Of a stretch of DNA of 64,000 bases, positions 1-8,469 are shown piece after piece. The position numbers and the translations under genes are program-made. The notes beneath the pieces are model-generated. The model had not been told where the DNA came from. It ran no database searches and worked only from the letters and a program-made list of their open reading frames with translations. Within the stretch, counting starts at the first letter, position 1; each line of letters opens with the position of its first letter. The stretch covers positions 124,001-188,000 of the forward strand of contig JAXLYO010000002.1 of the NCBI GenBank assembly GCA_046351415.1, given 5' to 3'. Source of the DNA: JABFRG01 sp046351415 (lineage in GTDB: Bacteria > Myxococcota_A > Polyangia > Polyangiales > Polyangiaceae).

Positions 1-1
1 C

Positions 2-235
2 GACTACTGCACGCTCTACAAACTCGATCGTACGGAAGATCGCTTCCCGTTCTGTGTTCAATCGACTTTCGGCTTTGGCCCGGGTGTCAATTGCACGAAC
101 GACGCGCAGTGTGCGTCGAGTCTGTGCGAGACGAAGTGCGCGCGCATCTGCCAAGTCGACGCAGACTGCCTCGCGGGGCAGTCGTGCAAGCCGCGCGCTT
201 CGGGTACGCCGCTTACGCGTTGCGTGGCGAACTGA
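2..235 (+). CDS. Cysteine-rich secreted protein, C-terminal part (5' end outside window)
   Basis: An open frame runs in from the left edge and stops with TGA at 233-235, giving 77 residues with ten cysteines (window-residues 3, 18, 31, 37, 42, 46, 50, 56, 62, 74). The spacing, such as CARICQVDADC, resembles the disulfide-rich 'C..D.DC' segments common in myxobacterial exported proteins, and a similar pattern occurs in the lipoprotein at 57922-58461 of this window. No start codon or signal peptide is visible because the gene begins outside. Function unknown; an extracellular or surface role is inferred from the cysteine content. It converges with the lipoprotein gene ending at 326. Confidence 0.7.
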   Translation, partial: DYCTLYKLDRTEDRFPFCVQSTFGFGPGVNCTNDAQCASSLCETKCARICQVDADCLAGQSCKPRASGTPLTRCVAN

Positions 236-253
236 TTCGGGCGGCTCGGCCTC

Positions 254-288
254 GAGCGAGGGCGCCGGTGACCCCGTGCGCCTCGCTC
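254..288. terminator. Possible bidirectional terminator hairpin
   Basis: GAGCGAGG followed by CGC (254-265, one bulged G) pairs with GCGCCTCGCTC (278-288), leaving a loop of about 12 bases. It lies in the 90-bp gap between two convergent genes. There is only a weak T-rich run (TCTCTTC) on the right, so termination is inferred from position and stem rather than from a classic U-tract. Confidence 0.35.
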
Positions 289-325
289 TCTTCGAACTCT
301 TCGACCTGTTTGACCTGAGTGATGA

Positions 326-601
326 TCAGACGCCGTCGGCGTCTGCTGCAGCGTCGAGATTCGCGTCGCTGCCCGCGTCGGTCCCCGTATCGGGTGCGGC
401 GTCGCTCGGCGTCGCGTCTTTCGCGGCGTCGCTCGTGGAGACGTCCTGCGCTGCGTCGCTCACTGGAGGCTGAGTCACGTCTTGTACCGACGCGTCCGTG
501 CCCTCTTGTGGAATCTTGCTGCGATCGAAGTCGACGATGAGTTCACACCCCGTCATCGCTACGAGTGCCGTGCCGACAAACATCAAGACAATCTTCTTCA
601 T
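326..601 (-). CDS. Small Asp/Ala-rich lipoprotein
   Basis: The product is 91 residues. It starts with a lipoprotein signal peptide ending in the lipobox VAMTGC, with Cys19 as the likely lipidated residue. The rest is a low-complexity Asp/Ala/Thr/Ser chain with no visible fold, as in many myxobacterial lipoproteins whose mature part is a flexible spacer. It follows the PEGA gene by 8 bp on the same strand, so co-transcription is likely. The function is unknown. The signal peptide is clear; the low-complexity body gives no further clue. Confidence 0.7.
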   Translation of the reverse strand: MKKIVLMFVGTALVAMTGCELIVDFDRSKIPQEGTDASVQDVTQPPVSDAAQDVSTSDAAKDATPSDAAPDTGTDAGSDANLDAAADADGV

Positions 602-609
602 CGTCTACC

Positions 610-1716
610 TCAGAACCGAATCAAGGCGCCGGCGCCGCCACCATGGGAATTGACGATCGGCATCGGGATGATCTTCGGCTTCACCGGTGCGGTCGCCTGC
701 TTGGGAGCCGCTGCGGGCTTCTTCTGGGCCTTTGCGCCTTCGGACGGCGAATCGTCGGTGAAGAAGAGCACTGCGCTCGTGATGCCGAAGGTGAGCGCCA
801 AACCGAACGCCATGTCGGCGATGAGCGCGGAATTCTCACCCTTGTTCGCGTTGTCTTCCGTCGGCGTCTTCTCGAACGTGCTCTGGTCGGAGAGCGCTTT
901 TGCGCCAAAGCCGATACCCACGCCGAGCGCGGCAACCGCGACACCACCGGTGATGTACGCAGGCAACTTGCTGCGCGGCGGAGGGGGCGGCGGAGGCTCG
1001 ACCTTCGCGACGGGCGGCGGAGGCGGAGGTGGAGGGGGCGGCGGAGGCGGAGGCGTCGCCGGCAGTTCGAGGTTCAGCGTCTGCGCGCTCGCGAACGTGA
1101 CCTCGATTTCCTTTTCGACAGGATCATGGCCCGGTGCGGTGGCCTTGAGGACGTGCTTGCCCTGCGGGAGGTCGAGGTCGAGCGGCGTCGGTCCCGTCGG
1201 CTCCTTGCCGTCGACCCCCACTTGAGCGCCTTCGGGGACCGACGTCACCTTCACGTGACCGCCCATCGCCTTGATCTCGGCGACGCGCTTCTGAGCCTCT
1301 TCGACTTCCTTCTTCATCGACTTCGGAGGCTCGGCCAAGAACTTCTCGTACGATTCGACCGCTTCGCGGGGTTGGCTGAGCTTGTCTTGGGTTTGAGCGG
1401 TGTAGTTCAGTGCTTGCGCGAGCTTGTCGCCCTTGAGCGTGCCCTTCTCGAGCGCGGACTTGAACTCGGGAAGCGCCCCGACGAAGTCGCCGGCCTTGAA
1501 CTTCTTCACGCCTTCCGCAAACGCGTCCGGGGTCGCCGCGGGTTTCGCCGCGGCAGGTTTCGCTCCTGCTGCTGCGGGGGCCGCCGGCTTGGCGGGAGCT
1601 GCCGCAGGCGCCGCAGGTTTGGCGGGGGCCGCCGCAGGCTTCGCCGGCTGCGCGAAGGCCGCTACCGAAAGGGTACAAAAAGAGCTGAGGGCAATGGCGG
1701 TGACGAATCGACGCAT
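610..1716 (-). CDS. PEGA-domain envelope protein with TPR-like region and two membrane segments
   Basis: I place the start at the ATG at 1714-1716 because it is followed directly by a signal peptide (MRRFVTAIALSSF...AFAQ, residues 1-22). The 368-residue protein then has an Ala/Pro/Lys-rich spacer (about 23-64), a helical TPR-like region (about 65-140), a PEGA domain (about 152-220, with VTSVPEGAQVGVDGK and the APGH signature), a run of about 14 prolines plus a second Pro stretch (about 224-250), and two hydrophobic segments (about 255-272 and 300-320). PEGA domains are beta-rich modules found in surface and envelope proteins. The architecture is shared with the protein at 33066-34046, which follows a Ser/Thr kinase. 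A longer 5' reading frame to 1770 exists but lacks a signal. Confidence 0.75.
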   Translation of the reverse strand: MRRFVTAIALSSFCTLSVAAFAQPAKPAAAPAKPAAPAAAPAKPAAPAAAGAKPAAAKPAATPDAFAEGVKKFKAGDFVGALPEFKSALEKGTLKGDKLAQALNYTAQTQDKLSQPREAVESYEKFLAEPPKSMKKEVEEAQKRVAEIKAMGGHVKVTSVPEGAQVGVDGKEPTGPTPLDLDLPQGKHVLKATAPGHDPVEKEIEVTFASAQTLNLELPATPPPPPPPPPPPPPPVAKVEPPPPPPPRSKLPAYITGGVAVAALGVGIGFGAKALSDQSTFEKTPTEDNANKGENSALIADMAFGLALTFGITSAVLFFTDDSPSEGAKAQKKPAAAPKQATAPVKPKIIPMPIVNSHGGGAGALIRF

Positions 1717-1870
1717 GTTGAATTCCCCGAAGGTCTCGAAGCGCCGAAAAGGCGGATCGGACGGACTCAAGTGCGCATGAGCCTACAACAATTCGGAGCT
1801 CTTCGGGTCGTCTTTCTCCGTGACGTTTCGGCGAAGTGCCCCGGCGCGCGTTCGCACGGCTCGCGCCCCA

Positions 1871-2290
1871 TCAGGGGTGCGCGTGCGCGGAATCTTCCAC
1901 GAGTTCGACGAGCACCCCGCCCGTCGCCTTCGGATGAACGAAAGCAACCTTGTGGCCGCGCGCTCCAATCCTTGGCGTTTCATCGATGAGCTTGACGCCG
2001 AGCGCCTTGAGAAAACCGAGGGCTGCTTCGATGTTTGTGACCTCGAGCGCGATGTGGTGGATGCCCGGGCCCCGCTTTTCGAGGAACTTCTCGAGCCCTT
2101 CGTTGCCACGCGGCGAAATGAGCTCGATGTTGCTTTCGCCGATCGGCAGTAGCCACGCTTCGGTTTTCTGACTCTCGACGACCTCGCGCTTGCTCACCGA
2201 CAGGCCGAAGTTCTTCTCGTAGGCCTCCGCAGCAGCAGCGGGATCAGCAACACAAACGGCGACGTGGTCGATCTTCTTGATCGTGAACAT
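1871..2290 (-). CDS. mce: Methylmalonyl-CoA epimerase
   Basis: This 139-residue protein has the paired beta-alpha-beta-beta-beta modules of the VOC (glyoxalase) superfamily and matches methylmalonyl-CoA epimerase in length and sequence. Metal-ligand candidates are His9 in IDHVAVCV, the His in GIHHIALEV, and the Glu in GVLVELVED. The GNEGLEKFLEKRGPGIHH stretch is typical of the epimerase rather than of glyoxalase I. The enzyme interconverts the 2S and 2R forms of methylmalonyl-CoA, linking propionyl-CoA carboxylase to the B12-dependent mutase in the cytoplasm. Neither partner is in the window. It is divergent from the lipoprotein gene at 2387 across a 96-bp promoter region. Confidence 0.9.
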   Translation of the reverse strand: MFTIKKIDHVAVCVADPAAAAEAYEKNFGLSVSKREVVESQKTEAWLLPIGESNIELISPRGNEGLEKFLEKRGPGIHHIALEVTNIEAALGFLKALGVKLIDETPRIGARGHKVAFVHPKATGGVLVELVEDSAHAHP

Positions 2291-2386
2291 GAGAAATACG
2301 TTAGCAGAAACATGCCCTTGGCAGGAGCTCGGGGTTGGGTGTAGGTTCCCGGTGTCGCCGCTCCCGGCGTCTTAGGAGGACTTTTC

Positions 2387-2995
2387 ATGCAAACGTTCAC
2401 GAAATACGCTGGTCTCGGGATGGTACTCCTCTTCGGAGTCACGGGCTGCGGCACGCTCTCGCAACCCTTCGACCAATTGAAGGCCCAAAAGGCCAACGTG
2501 ATCGTGTACCGCTTGCAGAACTTCGAGCCGCCCGCTCCCGCTGCGGGCGCTCCGGCTGCAGGCGCCCCCACGCTGCCTCCGCAGATCCAGCAGCTCATCA
2601 CCGGCGCCGCTGCCCTGCTTCCGCCCGGCCTGGTTCCTCCGGGTCTCCTCCCCGGCTCGCCGGTTCCTGCGGCCCCGCCGGCACAGCAGGTATCGCGCTT
2701 CCACAACTTCCGCATTCTCGGCTGGATGCAGCTCACGGACGTGAACACGACCGACGAGGTCTACGACATCTTCGGCAAAGAGAAGAACTTCGAAGCTCCG
2801 AAGACGCAGTGCATGTACGCCGAGTTCGGCTTCAGCTTCCAACAGCAGGGTCAACAGAACGACATCTTGACGTCGCTCTCGTGCAGCCAGGTTCAGACCT
2901 TCAACTTCGCGTGGCCCTACAACGCGAAGACGGGCCTTGCTGGCGACACAGCGAAGCGCATCATCGCGATCGCCCAGAAGTCCTTCGGCGGCTGA
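2387..2995 (+). CDS. Lipoprotein with Ala/Pro-rich linker
   Basis: A strong ribosome binding site (AGGAGG, 2372-2377) precedes the ATG. The 202-residue product begins with a lipoprotein signal ending GVTGC (Cys21). A short N-terminal module is followed by an Ala/Gly/Pro-rich linker (about 47-105) and a C-terminal module of about 95 residues containing two cysteines and aromatic residues. I recognise no family. plsB starts 51 bp downstream on the same strand, so the two could share a transcript, but nothing links this lipoprotein to lipid synthesis. Confidence 0.75.
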   Translation: MQTFTKYAGLGMVLLFGVTGCGTLSQPFDQLKAQKANVIVYRLQNFEPPAPAAGAPAAGAPTLPPQIQQLITGAAALLPPGLVPPGLLPGSPVPAAPPAQQVSRFHNFRILGWMQLTDVNTTDEVYDIFGKEKNFEAPKTQCMYAEFGFSFQQQGQQNDILTSLSCSQVQTFNFAWPYNAKTGLAGDTAKRIIAIAQKSFGG

Positions 2996-3046
2996 TCTCC
3001 ATTCGCCCGGTGCCCCCAGAACCGCGCGCATAGCATCCCGAATTCG

Positions 3047-5737
3047 ATGAATTCGAAACCTCTGCCGACGTACGAGCCACACCCGATGATGGCGTGGCTC
3101 TATCGGCGGGCCTTCGAACACGTCGATGTCGAGAGTTCCTGGGCTTCCAAGATCCGCGAAGCAGACAAGCAAGGCACGGTCGTTTACGTGCTGCGCAACC
3201 TCTCTTTCGTGGATTTTTTTGCGCTCGATTTTCTGACGAAGCGCGAGAAGCTCCCGCCCATCCGTTTCGCCAACGACCTCGGCCTCTTCATCTTGGAGCC
3301 GATGGGGCGCGGCTGGTTGAGGGCCATCCAGCGGACGCTCGTTCGCCCAGACGACGCAGCCATGCTTCGGGAGGCCATGACTCAGGGCGCTACGGCAGCG
3401 CTCTTTCTGAAGCGGCCTCCGACCTTGTTCGAGCCTGGCGCCCGCGGCCGTATCGAGGGCGATGCCTTCTTGCGCACGCTCCTCGACGTCCAGCGCGCGC
3501 AACCGGACACGCCGATTTACCTCTGTCCGCAAGTATTCGTGTGGTCGCGAAGCCCCGACAAGGCAGGCGCGGGCCCCGTCGACGTGCTCTTCGGGCCGCG
3601 CGAGTGGCCCGGAAAGACGAGGACGGTGGTGCAGTTCTTCATGAACTACCGCCACGTCACACTTCGAGCGAGCGAGCCCATCGACCTCCGCGATTTCCTC
3701 GCGCGCCACCCCGGCATGAATGACGGCGCACTCATTCGGCGAGTGACCTACGCGCTTTTGCGCCGACTCGAACGAGAGCGTCGCGGTGTCGTTGGGCCCA
3801 CGCAAAAGCCCGCCGACCGCCTTCGCGATGAAGTCATCCGAAGCCCGAAGCTGCAGCGGCTCATTCGCGACATGGCGGGTTCGGGAGAGGCAGAGCGCCA
3901 CACCATCACGAAGCGCGCCAATGCCATCGTCGAGGAACTCCAAGCATCGCTCGACACGAACGCGCTGGCAGTGCTCGACCGCATCTTCGACGCGACAGTT
4001 GCTCGCGTGTACAACGACCTCGAAGTCGACGTGGCTGGCCTCGAAACGCTGCGCGAACGAGCGAAAGACGGCACTCTCGTCATTCTCCCGAGCCATCGAT
4101 CGCACGTCGACTACATCGTCATGGCCCGCGTGTTCCACCAGGCCAAGATGCCCGTCCCTCTCGTCGCAGCCGGCGACAACTTGAACTTCTTTCCTCTCGG
4201 TGCCGTGCTCCGAAGGGCAGGCGCATTCTTCATTCGGCGGAAGTTCCGCGGCGATCGTCTCTACGGCGCCGTCGTCGACGCTTACTTGCGGCGCCTCATC
4301 AAAGATGGCCATCCCCTCGAATTCTTCCTGGAAGGTCAGCGCTCGCGCACGGGGAAGCTCTTGCCGCCGAAGGTAGGTCTACTGTCGCTCGTCGTCGAAG
4401 CGACGCTCGAAGCCGCCACGAAGCCGGTCTACTTCTGCCCCGTCTCCATCAGCTACGAGCGAACCATGGAGGAGGAGTCGTTCGCGCGCGAGCTCGCCGG
4501 CGGAGAGAAGCCTCGCGAAGACGTGAGGGGCCTTCTCGACACGGCGAGCTTACTCAAGAACCGCTACGGCAAGATCAGCGTCCAATTCGGAAGGCCCGTG
4601 ACACTCGAAGAGACGGCAAAGGAACGAGGCATCACGCTCGCCCCCTTCGCGTCGGGCGAGACGACGGACGAAGCCGTCAGCAGCAGTCACGGAAACCGCG
4701 CACTTCCCACGCCCGCCAAGCGACGTGCTCTCGTTGCGCACTTGGCGCGCAAGGTCATGGCGGAGATCAATCGCGTCACGAGCGTAACGCCCGGAGCGCT
4801 CGTTGCCACCGTGCTCCTCTGTCACGACAAACGAGCAATCTCGCACGCTGAGCTCGAAGAACGTTGCGAAGTACTCGCAGGCGTTTTCGCGAAGGAGGGT
4901 GGACGTTTTTCCCCTTCCCTGCTCTCTCGCACGCCTGGCCAACCGCTCCGTCGTTCCGCCTTGCGCGAAGCATGCGACCTTTTCGTGCGAGCCGGGCATG
5001 TCGAATGTTACCGAGAGGGCGGCACGCTCGGAGAGAAGCGAAGTCGCGCAAAACCCGGTTCGGGCACGCTCTACGTCGTGCCAGAGGCATCTCGCGCGGC
5101 GCTCGACATCTCGAAGAACGCACTCGTGCACTTCTTCGTGGAGCGCGCCGTCGTATCGATCGCCTTCCGGGACCTCGGTCGCGATGGCGACTCCGTCTCT
5201 CTCGCGGACGTCCGTGAACGCAGCATCGACGTCTTTCGCCTGCTCGCGAGCGAATTCGGACACTCTTCCGATCAAGCGCCAGCCCTGTTCGACAAGGGAC
5301 TCGATGCACTGATTGCGGATGGAGTTCTCAAGCACGCGCAACTTGAAACAGACGAGAGCGACGACGAAGGTCCGCACGAGGCGCGCATCGTCATCACCAA
5401 CGCCCGCGACTTGCGCCTTTATGCGCGCATCTTGCGCAGTTTCATGGAGAGCTACCGCATCGCGGCGCGAACACTGCGCGTACTCATCAAGGGCCCCATG
5501 TCCCCGAAGGACCTCGTGAAGCGTGCTCTCTCCGTCGGAGAGCCGATGTACGTCGAGGGCGAAGTCGGGCGCGAGGCTGTTGCGGCGCCGTTCATCGAGA
5601 ATGCGTTCACGACGTTCATTGCGCTCGGTTACGTCGTGCGGCGCGATCAGCAATACGAGCTACCCGAGAGCTACGCGAGTCAGGATGCGCTCGCGACCAT
5701 CGAGGCGCGTATCGCTGCTTACAGCCAGCGCGGCTGA
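3047..5737 (+). CDS. plsB: Glycerol-3-phosphate 1-O-acyltransferase
   Basis: PlsB puts the first acyl chain on sn-glycerol-3-phosphate at the inner membrane, starting phospholipid synthesis. The catalytic H-x4-D box is SHRSHVDY with His350 and Asp355, followed by the substrate-binding stretch FFLEGQRSRTG (about 426-436) and the PVYFCPVSISYER block. At 896 residues it is somewhat longer than the roughly 800-residue enterobacterial enzyme. The C-terminal third (about 560-896) is helical and poorly conserved. The N-terminal part (about 44-240) appears to repeat the acyltransferase fold with the catalytic His replaced: GTVVYVLRNLSFVDF lines up with GTLVILPSHRSHVDY. It converges with the next gene across an 8-bp gap. 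Confidence 0.9.
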   Translation: MNSKPLPTYEPHPMMAWLYRRAFEHVDVESSWASKIREADKQGTVVYVLRNLSFVDFFALDFLTKREKLPPIRFANDLGLFILEPMGRGWLRAIQRTLVRPDDAAMLREAMTQGATAALFLKRPPTLFEPGARGRIEGDAFLRTLLDVQRAQPDTPIYLCPQVFVWSRSPDKAGAGPVDVLFGPREWPGKTRTVVQFFMNYRHVTLRASEPIDLRDFLARHPGMNDGALIRRVTYALLRRLERERRGVVGPTQKPADRLRDEVIRSPKLQRLIRDMAGSGEAERHTITKRANAIVEELQASLDTNALAVLDRIFDATVARVYNDLEVDVAGLETLRERAKDGTLVILPSHRSHVDYIVMARVFHQAKMPVPLVAAGDNLNFFPLGAVLRRAGAFFIRRKFRGDRLYGAVVDAYLRRLIKDGHPLEFFLEGQRSRTGKLLPPKVGLLSLVVEATLEAATKPVYFCPVSISYERTMEEESFARELAGGEKPREDVRGLLDTASLLKNRYGKISVQFGRPVTLEETAKERGITLAPFASGETTDEAVSSSHGNRALPTPAKRRALVAHLARKVMAEINRVTSVTPGALVATVLLCHDKRAISHAELEERCEVLAGVFAKEGGRFSPSLLSRTPGQPLRRSALREACDLFVRAGHVECYREGGTLGEKRSRAKPGSGTLYVVPEASRAALDISKNALVHFFVERAVVSIAFRDLGRDGDSVSLADVRERSIDVFRLLASEFGHSSDQAPALFDKGLDALIADGVLKHAQLETDESDDEGPHEARIVITNARDLRLYARILRSFMESYRIAARTLRVLIKGPMSPKDLVKRALSVGEPMYVEGEVGREAVAAPFIENAFTTFIALGYVVRRDQQYELPESYASQDALATIEARIAAYSQRG

Positions 5738-5745
5738 CTTCTCCC

Positions 5746-6369
5746 CTACTTCTTCACGTTCGGTGTCGGGGCGCGCGCGCCTACCTTGCACGTGACCATC
5801 ATGTTCTCGAGCTCCATGGCACTGTTCGGCGGACAACGGATGGCGTAGCGCTCGATGAGGTCCTGTGGAAGGAAGTGCTGGTTCGGGAACCGGTCGCTCC
5901 CGGGCGTCATGACGTCTTCGTGAGTAAGCGTCTTTTCGCACGTGTCCGCGCCGGGCTTCTGAACGACCAGGAAACCACCGCCGGTGCTGTCGGTGCCACA
6001 TGATGGGTCCAAGTAGTTCGCCGGATCGTCGGCGTTCTTGCCCGCCTTCAGACACTTGTCCGCCATGCCGAACTTGTTCCGCACCGCCGCTGGAAGTTGG
6101 TCGGTCGTGTAGAGGGTCATGTTGTTGACGCACAACACCTTTGCCGTATGCACGGTCGAGCTCGTCGCGTGGCAGTAGGCGAGACCGTCTTGCACGCTGA
6201 GGGTGAACTTCCGATCGACACAGAACACCGCCGCGTCTTCCTTGCGGGCGTAGGTCTTCGTGTCGTTCCCCTTCCAATTGGGCTTGTAGTAGAGCTGGTT
6301 CCCCGCGTGGCCCAACGTCACCACGCCCAACATCGCCACACTCACGGACAAAGATACGGCTCGCTTCAT
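5746..6369 (-). CDS. Secreted cysteine-containing protein of unknown function
   Basis: The start is set at the ATG at 6367-6369, which gives a clean signal peptide (MKRAVSLSVSVAMLG..., likely cleaved after GHA at residue 22) and has AAGGA upstream. An extension to 6402 would place charged residues before the signal. The 207-residue product has eight cysteines, enough for four disulfides in the periplasm or outside, and no family I recognise. The region upstream (about 6420-6485) is much more AT-rich than the surroundings and probably contains its promoter. Confidence 0.7.
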   Translation of the reverse strand: MKRAVSLSVSVAMLGVVTLGHAGNQLYYKPNWKGNDTKTYARKEDAAVFCVDRKFTLSVQDGLAYCHATSSTVHTAKVLCVNNMTLYTTDQLPAAVRNKFGMADKCLKAGKNADDPANYLDPSCGTDSTGGGFLVVQKPGADTCEKTLTHEDVMTPGSDRFPNQHFLPQDLIERYAIRCPPNSAMELENMMVTCKVGARAPTPNVKK

Positions 6370-6893
6370 TGCGCTCGAGTTCCTTTTCGGCTTCCACAAC
6401 ATTGGACGCTGAACGACGAGCAGTATTCAAGTTTTTTGTCAGTAGTATCGCGCAGATGTATCCGTGTGTTCTACACTGTAGGACCTTACGACCCATCCCC
6501 CACACCCGCCCCATGTGGCCATTCTCGCGAGAAAAGAGCCCATTCGTAGAGGGTCGGCGCGGTTTGCTTCCACTGACTCAAAACGAAGCTGCGGAGTCGT
6601 GGGTGATTCCACCGCACGGGGGCGGCGAAGGGAGCCGCGAGCCGTTCGTCTTGCAAGTCGGGGCGTCAGACACGGTGCACTTGTCGCCGCCGGTGGACAA
6701 GTTCGTACGAAGGGAGCTGCGGATGCGGCGAACGCAAAGGGCGAGAGTGTGCTTTTTCATGATGCTCGACTCTAGTTCTTGCGCCGCTTCGCGCCACTGA
6801 CACTTCGTTGCAAGCGTTCGCGAACGAGGGCTCGTCCTTGAATGACGATGGGACAGCCCATAGCCTTGCCTCGCACCGCGTCAGACCAACGCA
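6370..6893. other. 524-bp stretch without a confident gene
   Basis: Between the start of the 5746-6369 gene and the stop of the lipoprotein at 6894 I see no convincing coding region. An AT-rich patch at about 6420-6485 is a likely promoter for the leftward gene. Two short minus-strand frames exist: 6578-6760 (60 residues, MKKHTLALCVRR..., no hydrophobic core) and 6772-6861 (29 residues, MGCPIVIQGRALVRERLQRS...). The second has a GAGG motif about 8 bases before its ATG, but neither shows family similarity I can recognise. Confidence 0.5.
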
Positions 6894-7631
6894 CTACTTC
6901 ACGACGACAGCGAGCGAAAGCTTCGGAGACTCCACCTGGCACTTCGCCTCGGCGCACACCGACATTCGGAACTGTCCGGCGATCTTCCCTTCCCCTTTTG
7001 CTTTCCCCTTCACCGAGACGGAAAGTTCGGCCTCCGTTGCGGACGTCTTCTTGAAGTGTCCGTCCTTCTTGGAGAACACGAGGCCTGCGCCGAGCGACTC
7101 GAGATTCGGGCTCTCGTCCATTTGGAACTTGTAAGGGTACTCGTCGTTCACGTGAAAGGGTGCGGACGCATGCAGCACGATTCGCCCGACGCACGTCGCC
7201 CCGACCGCGCATTCGGCGGGCGCGATCAGGTCGACCGTGAAGTTGTCGCCGGACACGCGACTCGACGCGAATTTGACGGGCGCTGCACTCGCAGATGGAA
7301 CTGCACTCGGAACGGGCGCACTCGCGGAAGCCATCGCCGTCGAGGCCGCCCCCGAGGACGCAGCCTGCGTGGCTGAGGAACTTGGCGTCGCGCTCGCTGT
7401 CGTTGCGGTGCGCACGTCGGGAGCGCTGCCCACCGGAGTCGCCGTCGTCGTCGCGACCGCAGCCAAGGTGCCGGTTGGCGCGGACGTAGGCGTCGCGATT
7501 GTCGTCGGTGCAGCAGAAGTGGTGCTCGAAGTCGAAGGTGGAGTGCTTCCCGTCGGCGTCTCCTTGGAGCAGCCCGCGAGCGCACCAAGGCCGCACGCCA
7601 CCCACACGACCTGCCTGATGAAATCCACCAT
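6894..7631 (-). CDS. Lipoprotein with Thr/Ser/Ala linker and Ig-like C-terminal domain
   Basis: The ATG at 7629-7631 gives a lipoprotein signal ending LGALAGC, whereas the frame further upstream is Arg-rich and overlaps the divergent mepA start. The 245-residue product then has a Thr/Ser/Ala/Pro-rich spacer of about 100 residues and a C-terminal beta-rich domain of about 125 residues. That domain contains the pairs ECAVGATC and VCAEAKC, and the stretch GEGKIAGQFRMSVCAEAKC resembles the N-terminal domain of DsbD-type thiol proteins. That resemblance is by eye only, so a redox role is a suggestion. It is divergent from mepA with 25 bp between starts. Confidence 0.65.
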   Translation of the reverse strand: MVDFIRQVVWVACGLGALAGCSKETPTGSTPPSTSSTTSAAPTTIATPTSAPTGTLAAVATTTATPVGSAPDVRTATTASATPSSSATQAASSGAASTAMASASAPVPSAVPSASAAPVKFASSRVSGDNFTVDLIAPAECAVGATCVGRIVLHASAPFHVNDEYPYKFQMDESPNLESLGAGLVFSKKDGHFKKTSATEAELSVSVKGKAKGEGKIAGQFRMSVCAEAKCQVESPKLSLAVVVK

Positions 7632-7656
7632 GCTCCTGTGATAACAAACCTTCACT

Positions 7657-8469
7657 GTGCGCGCGCCCGCATTCTTCACGCACGTCCTTCCGTGCCTCGC
7701 CGCTGCCTTTCTGGCGAGCGGCTGCGTGCATGCTCCGACGGCCCTCACCCCGGGCCGGAGCGGAAGTGTAGGCCTGCCGAGTCGCGGCGTCCTCACCGGC
7801 GCGGCCGAACTTCCCGAGAAGGGAGCAGGCTATTCGTGGCTTCGGCACGATGGTCGCCACTACGGCCTTGCGCGCCTCGTGCAAACCATCGAGCGCTCCT
7901 CGCAGTATGTCGCGACCGAGCGCCCCGGCGCACATCTTCGCGTCGGTGATCTCGCCGTTGCCCATGGCGGAACGTTGCTGCCTCACCTGTCGCATCGCAC
8001 GGGTCGCGACGTCGACCTGTTGCTCTACATGGAGACACTCGACGGCGAACCCGTCGCGAGTCCCGGTTTCGTGCGCGTCGAAGCAGACGGCCTCGCATAC
8101 GACTCCGTGAGCAAGCGCTTCTTGCGCTTCGATGTTGCTCGCGAGTGGCTACTCGTGAAGTTTCTCCTCACGGATCCAGAGGCCCGCGTGCAATGGATTT
8201 TCGTCCATCGCAACCTGCGCAACCTACTGCTCGAATGGGCGATTGCCCGCGGAGAAAACGGGACAATCCTCGCGCGCGCGGCCGAAGCCATGGCACAGCC
8301 GCATCCCGGCGGCCTCCACGATGATCACATTCACGTGCGCGTCGCCTGCTCCGACGAGGACGTTCTCCTCGGATGCGAACCGAGTGGGCCTCGTCGTTCC
8401 TGGGTCCACTACAAGAGCACGAAGCTCCCCGCCGATGCCGAGCTCGCGCTGGAGCTCCTCCGCCCGTGA
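7657..8469 (+). CDS. mepA: MepA-like murein endopeptidase, lipoprotein
   Basis: This is a penicillin-insensitive murein endopeptidase of the LAS metallopeptidase group, expected to cut D-Ala-mDAP cross-links in the periplasm. Zinc-ligand motifs are SHRTGRDVDLL (His and Asp) and DDHIHVRVAC (His-x-His). It has 270 residues and a GTG start. Unlike the soluble E. coli enzyme it carries a lipobox, LASGC, with Cys23, so it is probably anchored to the outer membrane. The stop TGA overlaps the GTG start of the DNA methyltransferase (GTGA at 8466-8469), so the two are translationally coupled although their roles look unrelated. Confidence 0.85.
   Translation: MRAPAFFTHVLPCLAAAFLASGCVHAPTALTPGRSGSVGLPSRGVLTGAAELPEKGAGYSWLRHDGRHYGLARLVQTIERSSQYVATERPGAHLRVGDLAVAHGGTLLPHLSHRTGRDVDLLLYMETLDGEPVASPGFVRVEADGLAYDSVSKRFLRFDVAREWLLVKFLLTDPEARVQWIFVHRNLRNLLLEWAIARGENGTILARAAEAMAQPHPGGLHDDHIHVRVACSDEDVLLGCEPSGPRRSWVHYKSTKLPADAELALELLRP

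Noticed and set aside
2372..4312. Long minus-strand open frame (646 residues) opposite plsB
   Set aside because: It lies antisense to the clearly coding plsB and lipoprotein genes and shows no domain; long antisense frames are common in GC-rich DNA.
6578..6760. 60-residue frame MKKHTLALCVRR...
   Set aside because: Looks like a lipoprotein start by its first residues but lacks a hydrophobic core and a clear ribosome site.
6772..7995. 407-residue minus-strand frame
   Set aside because: Overlaps the lipoprotein at 6894-7631 and mepA in other frames; composition is Arg/Gly-rich as in a shadow frame.
8373..8465. Extended 5' end of the DNA methyltransferase
   Set aside because: This part lies inside mepA in another frame and the added residues do not match methyltransferase N-termini.
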